From positions 22,443,657 to 22,507,656 of the forward strand of contig CM033726.1 in assembly GCA_019671005.1 (NCBI GenBank): a stretch of 64,000 bases of DNA, read 5' to 3'. This stretch comes from Hibiscus mutabilis (Eukaryota > Streptophyta > Magnoliopsida > Malvales > Malvaceae). This document shows, one piece after another, positions 46,024 through 55,854 of this stretch (position 1 is its first letter; each line of letters begins with the position of its first letter). The position numbers and the translations under genes are program-made. Below the pieces are notes generated by a model. That model saw nothing but the letters and a program-made list of their open reading frames with translations, did no database searches and had not been told where the DNA came from.

Positions 46024-46139
46024 TTTCAAGGGGATTCCTCATTGATTCGCGCATTAGAAGAAAAACCAGGACAACTTGCTTCCACAATGACAACTTGACT
46101 GCAAGACACACTTTCAAGTGATACGGATAAAAAAGGATT
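46024..46139 (+). other. Junction between LTR end and RT fragment
   Basis: Directly after the LTR end there is no TGGTATCAGAGC primer site. About 116 bp of unassigned sequence are followed by the middle of a reverse transcriptase. Primer site, gag, protease and early RT are therefore missing, most simply by one deletion. Confidence 0.5.
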
Positions 46140-46690
46140 GGTGATCTGTTTGACCAGTTAAGAGGTGCTTGTGTGTTCTCGAAGATTGATTTGAGATCGG
46201 GCTACTACCAATTGAAGGTGGTAGAAGAGGATGTCCAAAAGACCATTTTTAGGATAGGGTATAGACATTATGAGTTCTTGGTAATGCCATTTGGGCTTAC
46301 CAACTCACCTGCAGCCTTCATGGACCTAATGAACCAGATTTTCCAGCCTTACCTAGACCATTTGTGGTGGTTTTCATATACAATTTCTTGGTGTACTCAT
46401 GCTCGGAGGAAGAGCACGGTTACCATCTGCGAGTTGTAGTTCAAACCTTGAGAGAGAGAAAGTTGTCTGCCAAGTTTAGTAAGTGTGAGTTTTGGCTTTT
46501 TGAAGTGGCATTTTTGGGTCACATTGTCTCTGCGGATGAGATCCGTTTTGACCCTCAGAAAATCCAAGCGGTAGTTGAGTGGAAACCCCCTAGGAATATC
46601 TCGAAAGTTTGTAGTTTCCTTGGACTTTCAAGGTATTATAGGTGGTTCGTCAAAGCCTTTTCGATCATAGCGACATCTATGAACAAGCTC
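46140..46690 (+). pseudogene. RT fragment of a chromovirus, interrupted
   Basis: RIGDLFDQLRGACVFSKIDL, RSGYYQLKVVEEDVQKT, YEFLVMPFGLTNSPAAFMDL and, in another frame from 46364, VVFIYNFLVYSCSEEEHGYH, FLGHIVSADEIRFDPQKIQA and SFLGLSRYYRWFVKAFS. The catalytic FIDD is degenerate here (FIYN) and one frameshift separates the two segments. The frame is cut at 46690 by the 9.2 kb element and resumes at 55855. Confidence 0.88.
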
Positions 46691-48065
46691 TGTAATCACT
46701 CATTTTTGTCCGAGTTTTAGTATTATTGTAACAATGATATTAGTAAAAAAAGGGGCACAAGAAATAAAAAAATATATAAAAAAGAAAAAATGCAATATTG
46801 AAAAAAGGAGAAAAGAACGCAAATGTGCGTGGAGCACATTTGCCCACGTCATCCATTAAAGCCCCCCAATTGCCTATAAACATGAGGAATGAGGGGGCAA
46901 TTGAAGGCAATTAGGAGCCGGCCATGGCATGCCCAATATAAGAGAGCTTTGCTATCGGGTAGCAAGGACAGGGGCAATGCCCTCGGTCCTAACCGGTTCG
47001 ATCGGGGTCCTATTTTGAATCTAATCTAGTTAATTTTTGGAGAGGTCGTACTAGATCTCGATGGGGTTCAGTCGGGGTTCGTCATTCGAGCTCCTAGTTA
47101 GGTATATATTATTTCCTTTTTTATTTGTGTTGTATTTTTTATGATTTAATGAAGTATTAGTTAATTTAAATTTGTGTTCTTTATAGTTTGCATGTTTATT
47201 TATGTGTTAGATTAATATTTATTTATGTTTTAAATTAGTATTTTATTAGATTTGTTTTTATTTACATGTTAGATTAATATTTATGTATGTATGTTTTAGA
47301 TTAGTATTTTTTTATGTTAGATTTGTTTTTATTTATATGTTAGATTAATATTTATGTATGTATGTTTTAGATTAGTATTTTATTTATGTTAGATTTGTTT
47401 TTATTTACATGATAGATTAATATTTATGTATGTATGTTTTAGATTAGTATTTTATTTATGTTAGATTTGTTTTTATTTATATGTTAGATTAATATTTATG
47501 TATGTATGTTTTAGATTAGTATTTTATTTATGCTAGATTAGTATTTTATTATGTTAGTATTTATTTATATTTTTATCTCATTGTATTTATTTATATTTTC
47601 CATGTTTTAAGTTTGCATAACGGATATATATTTTGTCAATGCGGTATCCTTTTATTCGAGCGTAAACGTGGCTAGTATCAAGCGCAGTGATGGTGGTTTA
47701 TCGGTTTTCTCTCGAATAACCGGGTCCTTAAAATTTACTCACACTTATAACCAAATTTTAATTTAATCGTCACTTTATTCCGGAAAGTTTAATATTAATA
47801 AAGCGGTAGTTATTAAAGTACCAATTTTTGGCAGTGTGGGGTGCTAATCCTCCCCCATCCGTAACCGACTCCCGAACCCAACAGTTTTCAAATCTCTGGT
47901 TTTACGGTGTCCGACCTACCTTAAGTGGCCGGTGGCGACTCCATTTTTAAACAAAATACAGTTTTTTCTAAAACCTCGCGGAATATATTTTTAAATACCC
48001 GAAAAACCTCCAAATACATTAAAACGCTCGTTATTTTCGCGAACCAAAAAAGGGACATCGCTACA
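46691..48065 (+). mobile_element. 5' LTR of the Tat/Ogre-like element
   Basis: It starts TGTAATCACTCATTTTTGTC and ends GGGACATCGCTACA. A TATA-like CAATATAAGAG lies near 46935. It contains four copies of a 72-bp AT-rich tandem repeat (about 47240-47535; TTAGATTTGTTTTTATTTA... unit). Confidence 0.85.
47240..47535 (+). repeat. 72-bp tandem repeat in the LTR, ~4 copies
   Basis: The word TAGATTTG recurs at 47247, 47318, 47390 and 47462, giving steps of 71, 72 and 72 bp. The 3' LTR has the same array at about 55030-55330 (TAGATTTG near 55037, 55179 and 55251, with one mutated copy near 55108). Confidence 0.85.
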
Positions 48066-48067
48066 GA

Positions 48068-48083
48068 TGGAGACTCCGCTGGG
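48068..48083 (+). other. Primer binding site, probably tRNA-Arg type
   Basis: TGGAGACTCCGCTGGG starts two bases after the LTR. From memory, the 3' end of one plant tRNA-Arg would give TGGCGACTCCACTGGG, a difference of two bases. The location is standard for a priming site. Confidence 0.6.
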
Positions 48084-48764
48084 ACATGATTTTTTGTTTT
48101 TTTAAAAAAGTGAGAGTCAAGCTTTTTAAATAATTACCGCTTTACTAATATCAGAAATTTCGGATTAAAGTGACTATTAAATTAACATTAGGTTTTAACG
48201 TTTATTTTAATTCATTTAAAACTTGGAATATAAACCCGTCCTTTTTATGTGGGGAAAACACTAATGCTTTCGTGAGGATATCGTTCCTCCGTATGGGCCT
48301 AGCAAGTACCTTCGGGGCTCGAGTACCTTATGCTTTAAATAAGATATCGCCCTTCAGATGGGCATAAGCGAATGGGTCCCCCTGAATTGAACCCGGTTGA
48401 AAGGAGCCTATAATGGGTGATGACCGGGGGCCTTGCTACTCTTAGTAGGGGACAACAAGGACAATTCGGGTACCTCTTAGCACCAAAACTGCATGTAGAG
48501 AATATAGAAAGCCCACCCTTTTAGAGCCATGCGGATAACCTAGGTGTTTTAGACGGAATGTAAATAGGGTTGTTTTGTTTGTTTATCTTATTTAAATTTA
48601 CCTTTTATTTATGCATTTATTATTTTTATCTGGTACTAACTCATTTCTTTTTGTGTTTTATTTTATTTTTATTTTTATTTTACACATACTTTTGTTGCAT
48701 TATCATTGCATCCACATTACATAAAGGTGTTGATTCAAGTGGTTTGCTCGATCAGAAAATCTTT
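48084..48764 (+). other. Leader of the Tat/Ogre-like element
   Basis: Untranslated leader between the primer site and the first recognisable ORF. The ORFs at 48170-48367 and 48570-48788 are short and have no recognised product. Confidence 0.5.
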
Positions 48765-49610
48765 CATCATGGAGAAAAGGTATCTTAAGGAGGACGACAT
48801 CAACCTAGTCGTGCGACATTGGTCAAAGGTTAATCAACGGGTCCGAGGTAACAATTTGTCGAGCAAGCGTGTAGTGCCAAAGTATACACACAAGAGCCTA
48901 CAACAGAATGATCTGTGGGAGCTTAAAGAGATTTAGGAAAGATGGGACCGAAGACTACATGACCTGTTTTTTGATAGTTATAGCGACATAGCCCAGCTAA
49001 TGTATGTTTGAGTCAATCAGCCTTTACTCCGAGCCATTTTCCATCTTTGGAATCCTGTTTTTGCTGCTTTACCTTCAACGACCAAGACATGATGCCCACG
49101 GTAGAAGAGTATACAGCCTTGCTCAACAAGAAAAATGTTCAAAAGATTGGATCTATATGAAGCCGCCAAGGAACTAGAATTATCCATTGAAGCTCGAAAC
49201 CTTTGCCGGGATGAGTGACGATTGGGTCAACGACCTGATTCAGAGTCGAGGAGACAACCTAGCCTGTGCATGGGAGTGTATCCGAGACATCATACCCGCA
49301 CACCCGGATGAGGCAATGAAGATGGACATGTTCTCTATAGGGATATAGGGTTTGATCATTTTCTCGAGGGTTCTTGGAAACATCGACGTAGCCATCTTGG
49401 ATCTATTTGAATGCATGAAGTGGAAGGCAAACCCGGTACTAGCGATTTTAACCGAGACTTTCATTTCCTTGAGTGCGACCCAAAAACATGTAGAGGGGCA
49501 TATCTGTAGAAGTATTCTTTCCTGGCTCCAAAATCTGGACCATTTAATTCCTATGAAAGTCGTTCGAAAGGGTGATTACCAGCGAAATCAACGCCTTTAT
49601 TCGCATTCAT
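48765..49610 (+). pseudogene. Decayed DUF7745-type (Tat/Ogre gag-like) ORF
   Basis: ATG at 48765 opens MEKRYLKEDDINLVVRHWSK and runs to NDLWELKEI, then a TAG. Across stops and shifts it continues RWDRRLHDLFFDSYSDIAQL, QPLLRAIFHLWNPVFA, MMPTVEEYTALLNKKNVQKI and, from 49352, GLIIFSRVLGNIDVAILDLF and PVLAILTETFISLSATQKH. This order matches the DUF7745 domain common in plant Tat/Ogre-related proteins (LWELKEIW...LF, WNP, PTVEEYTALL, GLxxFP...DLF, AET..SL). At least four stops or shifts and an internal deletion make it a pseudogene. The family's function is not well established. Confidence 0.75.
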
Positions 49611-49755
49611 TCTTGCATTTGTTGATTATTGTTATGATGTTTACTTTTAATACATTGCATCACCTCGGAAGCACGTGCATGCATCTTATTTGCATAAAAT
49701 AACATACCAAAAAATTCTTTCACAAATTATTTTTAAGAAAAGGTAAATCCTTTTA

Positions 49756-50430
49756 AGTATATTTTTTAAGAATGGACTTTTATATTCTTTCAACCAAATT
49801 TCTAAATCCAGCCCTTTCATAAGGGCGATTAAAAAAAAAGAACATTTCAATTTTTTTAACAAGTTCTTAGATCCAGTCCCTTCACAAGGACATTTTTGAG
49901 CTTTTTTTCATCCTCCCACAAGAATAAATATTTTTAGCAAAGTTTTTTCAATCATTTCACAAATACACTTGTTTAGTCCTTTCATAAGGACATTATTTCA
50001 AAAATAATAATAAGAGTTTCTTTTTCGATCCTTTCACAAGGACGTCTTTTAATATGAGCCTTTAATTTAGTCCTTTCATAAGGACATTTTTCAAAGGAAA
50101 TATTTCTCAATTAAATCTTTTCATAAGGATATTGTTAAAAATGGATTTCTCAATTCTTTCCTTTCTTAAGATTTTTTCTTTTTCTCAAAAAACAAAAAAA
50201 GGAAGAAGAATTTCTCAATTGATTTTCTCAAAAACAAATTTTTTCAATCCTATCATTCCTCAAGGATCATTTTTTTTCTCTTAAAAAATTCTTAAAGATA
50301 TTTTAATCCTACCAGTCTTAAGAACGTTTTTCATAGTTCTTAAGAAGTTTTTTTTCTCAATTCTATCTTTTAAAATTTTTGTTTTTTTTGAAAATAGGAG
50401 AATTCCTTAATTCTATCCTTTCTTAAGGAT
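49756..50430 (+). repeat. Tandem hairpin array 1 (CCTTTCAYAAGG units)
   Basis: Degenerate 40-60 bp units, each with a short inverted repeat around a TCAT or TCAC loop: GCCCTT-TCAT-AAGGGC (49811-49826), GTCCTT-TCAT-AAGGAC (49976-49991 and 50070-50085) and weaker copies near 49876, 50036 and 50115. Spacers are T- and A-rich. Units decay rightward, through 50430. Confidence 0.8.
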
Positions 50431-50603
50431 GAAAGAAGAACAAAGATTTTTTTTTAAGTTGATTGTGAGTTTTCATGCTCACAAAACTGGAAAGAGTTCA
50501 ATAGAGTTTAACAAGTCTGACAGAAATGTTGGCACGACGTGGTTAAACACGGTAGAGTTTAAGACAATGAATAATTCAAGTATCCATCGAAAATACATTT
50601 TTA

Positions 50604-50992
50604 TGAATGGTCAAAGGAAAATAAATCCTTTGGAAAAATCCGATTTCATAATTGGTATAAACTGATTATACTCAGGGGAATAGTACAACTAGCCTGAAGC
50701 AAAAGGCTACCGGTAAAGGCAGCTCAAAACCGTTGATCCATGTGCATTTGGAAAAAATGCAAAAGAAATCTATAAACAAAGCTGTAAATTAAATTTTCAC
50801 CAAAAATCCATTTTTGAATGGTCAAAGGAAAATAAATCCTTTGGAAAAAATCCAATGTCATAATTGGTATAAACTGATTGTACCCAGGGGATTGGTACAA
50901 CTAGCCCGAAGCAAACGGCTACCGGTAAAGGCAATTCAAATCCGTTGAACCCTATGCATTTGGGAAAAATGCAAAAGAAATCTGTAAGCTAA
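50604..50992 (+). repeat. 211-bp direct tandem duplication
   Basis: TGAATGGTCAAAGGAAAATA starts at 50604 and again at 50815. The following ~180 bp (TCCTTTGG, ATAATTGGTATAAACTGATT, GGTACAACTAGCC, GGCTACCGGTAAAGGCA, ATGCAAAAGAAATCT) match with scattered changes. Confidence 0.88.
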
Positions 50993-52340
50993 GTCATATT
51001 TTTTCAGAATGAAGTTATTTTTGTCGTAATAAAATTTTCATTTATTCAGAAAGCATATTTCCATTCTTTGTTCATTGTTATAGGGTAGTTTTTTTCCCAT
51101 ACACATATACACATATTTATGAAAAAGCATACACATGTACATACCATTTTTTTATTAGGTCATTGTGAATGCAAGTATCTGCTAGTCCATTTAGGCTGAT
51201 AGAGGAACAAAACAAGTGTGTAGATAATGGGCAGTTCCCATTTTAGGAAATTTTCTTCTCAGGCACTTGTTGTTTAAGATCCTTGAATCGAGTGCTGACC
51301 CTAAACTTCTACTCTCTGAAGACTATTTTGATATCCATGTATGGGATGATGAATGGCATTCCTTCAATCCCCTTCGCAAAGAATAGAAAATATCCATTTG
51401 TTGTCCCCCTTTAAGCCTATTCGTTTATTTTCATTTGAACCCAAACCAAGGATCACCCTCACACTGGGGCAAAAAAGGAGGATTTTGTTCAAATCGCCCA
51501 GTTTTGACTACATTACAAAGATGGCGCTCCATGAATAAGCGCAAGAAATAAGAATCAATGTCCTAAACACGAAGACCAAGAGAAATATCAGAATAAGCCA
51601 GTAAAAGAAATTCTTGCTCAAAAGGACTGGCTAAACCAAATTGAAAGTGTGCCAACAAGAAGTTTGAAATAGTGAAGATTAAAAGCACCATCAGAAAGTG
51701 CAATAAACGATAACAATAGAAGATTCAATTATATGTGAATAAGAAACACATCAATATTCATTCAAGATGCAAGATACAGATTCCAAAGCTACAAAGAAAG
51801 AAATGAACTCTAGGGTGAAAACCCATAAATGGTCAGTCTAGAGCGATCAAAGAAATAAATCAAAGAAGTTTTTTATTTGATCACATTCTGATCAACAAAC
51901 GCATAGAAGATATTTTAACCAGAAGAAATGATCCTTGGTTTCATCACCTTTAAACACTCATTTTGGGCCTATATATCCTTTCGTTCATAACCATGAACCA
52001 TAGCCTACATTACCATTCAGATCATATGTTGATATCTAAGTTTGTATTCAGATTGCATCCTGCCTATAAGGGTTAACCTTTCTTCAGGGAACGTCAAACC
52101 TCGAAGTGCCTGATCGACACCCAAATGAGGAAAGGATGGAGGGCATTGTGAGTGGTGAGATCAAGAGAGCCACCTTGAATGGGTTAGAAATTAGGTATGG
52201 GAAAAGTTCCTCTCGTAAGCCTAAATGGACTAGGGGAGACCATATGCTTATATTGCCAAAATAGGCAAGATTTTCTAAATAGACAAATTTTCTAGTGCAT
52301 TTGTTATTTTAGGATCGGCCGATTCTTTTAATCTTTATTA
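50993..52340. other. Unassigned internal sequence of the Tat/Ogre-like element
   Basis: Only short ORFs without recognised product; no RT, protease or integrase motifs on either strand. Probably the remains of the region that would hold pol in an autonomous relative. Confidence 0.5.
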
Positions 52341-52346
52341 TTTATT

Positions 52347-52496
52347 CCAAACATTAGATTTCAAAAAATGTTTGACAGTTTTTGAATTTCAATTTGTTTA
52401 ATACTTATCGTTTACTCCAAACATTCAATTTTCAAAAATGTTTGGTATTTTTCTCTTTACCATTTCGTCTAAACATCAATTTTTAAAGATGTTTGG
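52347..52496 (+). repeat. Hairpin array 2 (CCAAACATT...AATGTTTGG units)
   Basis: Three inverted repeats at 52348-52374 (CAAACATT/AATGTTTG), 52417-52445 (CCAAACATT/AATGTTTGG) and 52470-52495 (TAAACATC/GATGTTTG), spaced ~60 bp. Stem sequence changes are matched on both arms. Confidence 0.78.
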
Positions 52497-53158
52497 CATT
52501 TTTTCCCTAAATTTCTCAGTTTATTTCCAAAATACTAACCTTTTTATTATAGGGACCAAGAGTTAGTTCTCGCCGAGGTGTTGCAAGAAGATTAAGGATG
52601 AGTTCAGGGCGTGGGGGCATTTTGCTAGCCCTAATGATAAGATAGATGAAGACTTCGTAAGTAGGGTCAAAAAATAATGATGAGTTGAATCAAAATTGAG
52701 TGGGGCATCATTGTCCGTGAAAAATTGAGATATTTTGCTCACAAGAATACAAGGCGAGTGGGGCATCATTGCCAATAAAATTGCAAATATCTCATGCATA
52801 TGGGAGTTCAAATTAGAAGAGACTAGAAGTGACACAGAGATGAGAGGATTTGAATAATGAAAAAAGTCAAAGGATTTTTCTTAAGCAAAGAATTGATATC
52901 GACTGAGGTCACTTGCTGGAAGGTTCAAACAGAGAAGAGACAATAAAGTTTTAAAGGCAAATTTTATCAGGGCATAAGGATGAGGAATGGTTGTAGTCAC
53001 AAGATGAAGCCTACCTACCTCGAAGAAAAGAAAGAAGAAGAAGAGAAGAAGAAAAAGAAAATTTTGCACCTTTGCATCATAAAATATGCTCACACATCAT
53101 CTTTATCATAGGACTTCGTGCAACTTTGCACCTGTTAAGAAGACACGCACTCGAGTGT

Positions 53159-53285
53159 CAAAAGAAAGAAAAAAGAAAAGAAAGAAAAAGAAGAAGAAGA
53201 AAAATGAGAGAATAAGAAAGAAAAAAGAAAAAAAGAGAGAAAGAAAATGAAAAAGAAAAAAGAAAAAGAAGAAAAAAGAGAGATT
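53159..53285 (+). repeat. Near-pure polypurine tract
   Basis: About 125 bp made almost only of A and G (AAGAAAGAAAAAGAAGAAG-like) with a few T. A shorter similar run is at 53022-53062. Its length and position rule out the element's polypurine primer, which should lie next to 54482. Confidence 0.9.
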
Positions 53286-53395
53286 ATCTCACGATTTCAA
53301 ATCAAGATTTTGAGTTCTCGAGCCATCACCTTTGATGGATTTCTTTTGATGACAAGACGGATAGAAGCGGGGCATCATTTTAAAAGATATTTTTT

Positions 53396-54240
53396 AAAAA
53401 ATCAATTTCTCAATTTTATCCTTTCATAAGGATATTTTTCTTAAAACCAGTTTCTTAATTTAATCCTTTCTTAAGGATGTTTTTCTTAAAATCAATTTCT
53501 TAATTTGATCCTTTCATAAGGATAATTTCTCCTTTTGGTAGTCTCAAAGCGAGATACCATTTTTATTTAAACTAAGATTTCCCGATTTTTTATCCTTCCA
53601 TAAGGATGTTTTCCTTAAAATTAATTTCTTAATTTGATCATTTCCTAAGGAAGTTTTCCTTAAAACTGAATTTCTTAATTTTATCCTTTCATAAGGATGT
53701 TTTTCTTAAAACTTAGATTTCTTAATCTGATCCTTTTATAAGGATGTTTTTTCTTAAAACTAAATTTCTCAATTTTATCCTTTCATAAAGATATTTTTTT
53801 TAAAACCAGTTTCTTAATTTAATCATTTCTTAAGGATATTTTACTTAAAACTGAATTTCTTAATTTGATCCTTTCATAAGGATGTTTTCTCCTTTTGATA
53901 GTCTCAAAGCGAGATACCATTTTTATTAAACTTGGATTTCCTGATTTTATCCTTCCATAAGGATGTTTTTATCAAAACTCAAATTACTTAATTTGATCCT
54001 TTCATAAGGAAATTTTTCTTAGAACTTAGATTTCTTAATTTGATCCTTTCATAAAGATGTTTTTCTTAAAACTAAATTTCTCGACCTTATCCTTCCATAA
54101 GGATGATTTTCATAAATCTCTAATTTTATCCTTTCATAAGGATATTTCTCTTAAAATTCAATTTTATTTTATCATTCCATAAGGATGATTTATTTTAAAC
54201 AAGTTCTTAATATAATCCTTTTATAAGGATGTCTTCTCAA
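53396..54240 (+). repeat. Tandem hairpin array 3 (ATCCTTTCATAAGGAT units), with 360-bp higher-order repeat
   Basis: About 17 units of ~45-50 bp, each with ATCCTT-NNNN-AAGGAT or a one-step variant and spacers such as TTTTTCTTAAAACT and TTTCTTAATTTG. A different spacer, CTCCTTTTGRTAGTCTCAAA, appears at 53528 and 53888, exactly 360 bp apart, which shows that a block of several units was duplicated. Confidence 0.88.
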
Positions 54241-54272
54241 GACTAATATTTAAATGCATACAGGTCAAAGAC

Positions 54273-54425
54273 ATGGCCGAGGAAGAGCAAAGAGTTCTAG
54301 AAGAGCTCGTGATTCTGAGACCACAAACAAGAAAATCGAAGAGTTCGGCTGAGGAAGAGCGAAAAGTTCTAGAAGAGCTCGTGATTCTGAGGACGCAAAT
54401 GGACAAGGAAAATGGACAAAAATGA
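54273..54425 (+). CDS. 50-codon ORF with duplicated 24-residue helix repeat
   Basis: ATG at 54273 to TGA at 54423-54425. The product is very charged: AEEEQRVLEELVILR then AEEERKVLEELVILR, two copies at an exact 72-nt (24-codon) step. It lies between hairpin array 3 and the 3' LTR, and ends ~55 bp before the LTR. It is predicted to be helical or coiled-coil. It may be a relic of the C-terminal part of the gag-like ORF rather than an independent gene. No function assigned. Confidence 0.4.
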   Translation: MAEEEQRVLEELVILRPQTRKSKSSAEEERKVLEELVILRTQMDKENGQK

Positions 54426-54481
54426 GTACTTTTTATCTTTGCTTTGTTCTCGTCTCACAAGAACAAGCAAAGAGGGGCAAC

Positions 54482-55854
54482 TATAATCACCAATTTTTGT
54501 CCGAGTTTTAGTATTATTGTAATAATAATATAAGTAAAAAAAGGGCATAAGAAATAAAAAAATATATAAAAAAGAAAAAATTACAAAATTGAAAAAAAGG
54601 GGAAAAGAATGCAAATGTGCATGCAACACATTTGCCCACGTCATCCATTAAAGCCCCCCAATTGCCTATAAATATGAGGCATGGGGCAATTGAAGGCAAT
54701 TAGGAGCCGGCTATGGCATGCCCAATATAAGAGAGCTTTTCTCTCGGGTAGCCAAGGACCGGGGCAATGCCCTTGGTCCTAACCGGTTCGATCAGGGTCA
54801 TATTTTGGATCCGATCTAGTTAATTTTTGGAGAGGTTGTAGTAGATCTCGATGGGGTTCAATCAGGGTTTGTCATTCGAGCTCCTAGTTAGGTATATATT
54901 ATTTCCTTTTTATTTGTGTTGTAATTTTTATGATTTAATGAAGTATTAGTCAATTTAAAATTGTGTTCTTTTTAGTTTGTATGTTTATTTATGTGTTAGA
55001 TTAATATTTATTTATGTTTTAAATTAGTATTTTATTAGATTTGTTTTTATTTATATGTTAGATTAATATTTATGTATGCATGTTTTAGATTAGTATTTTA
55101 TTTATGTTATATTTGTTTTTATTTATATGTTAGATTAATATTTTTGTATGTATGTTTAGATTAGTATTTTATTTATGTTAGATTTGTTTTTATTTATATG
55201 TTAGATTAATATTTATGTATGTATGTTTTAGATTAGTATTTTATTTATGTTAGATTTGTTTTTATTTATATGTTAGATTAATATTTATGTATGTATGTTT
55301 TAGATTAGTATTTTATTTATGTTAGATTAGTATTTTATTATGTTAGTATTTATTTATATTTTTATCGCACTGTATTTATTTATATTTGCCATGTTTTAAG
55401 TTTGCATAACAGATATATATTTTGCCAATGCGGTACCCTTTTATTCGAGCGTAAACGTGGCCAGTATCAAGTGCAGTGATGGTGGTTTATTGGTTTACTC
55501 TCGAATAATGAGGTTCTTAAAATTTACTCGCACTTATAACCAAATTTTAATTTAATCGTCACTTTAACCTGTAAAGTTTAATATTAATAATGCGGTAGTT
55601 ATTAAAGTACCAATTTTGGGCGGTTTGGGGTTGCTAATCCTTCCCCATCCTAACCAACTCCCAAACCCAACAGTTTTCAAATATCTGGTTTTACGGTGTT
55701 CGACTTACCTTAAATGGCCGGTGGCAACTCCATTTTTAAACAAAATACAGTTTTTTTCTGAAACCCCGCGAAATATATTTTTAGATACCCGAAAGACCTC
55801 CAAATACCTTAAAACACTCATTTTTTAGCGAACCGAAAAATGGACATCGCTACA
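54482..55854 (+). mobile_element. 3' LTR of the Tat/Ogre-like element
   Basis: It begins TATAATCACC where the 5' LTR has TGTAATCACT, so the terminal TG is mutated to TA. It ends ATGGACATCGCTACA at 55854. It is collinear with 46691-48065 and includes the 72-bp tandem array. The purine-rich AAAGAGGGGCAAC before it is the likely polypurine tract. Confidence 0.85.

Larger units (their letters stand above)
46691..55854 (+). mobile_element. Tat/Ogre-like non-autonomous LTR element (9.2 kb), DUF7745-type ORF, no pol
   Basis: The borders are fixed by a perfect 5-bp TSD, AGCTC, at 46686-46690 and 55855-55859, and by the interrupted RT that resumes beyond. The LTRs are 46691-48065 and 54482-55854 (~1.37 kb each). 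The primer site resembles tRNA-Arg. The internal 6.4 kb has a decayed DUF7745-like ORF, arrays of tandem hairpin repeats, a 211-bp duplication, a polypurine-rich tract and a 50-codon ORF before the 3' LTR. No protease, RT or integrase is present, so it needs help in trans. tRNA-Arg priming and 3' tandem repeats are typical of Ogre/Tat elements. Confidence 0.85.

Noticed and set aside
49756..54240. CRISPR-like array
   Set aside because: Units are degenerate, adjacent, without unique spacers of constant length, and lie inside a plant LTR element.
55616..55828. 70-codon ORF in the Tat/Ogre-like 3' LTR
   Set aside because: Not preserved in the 5' LTR copy; a chance frame.
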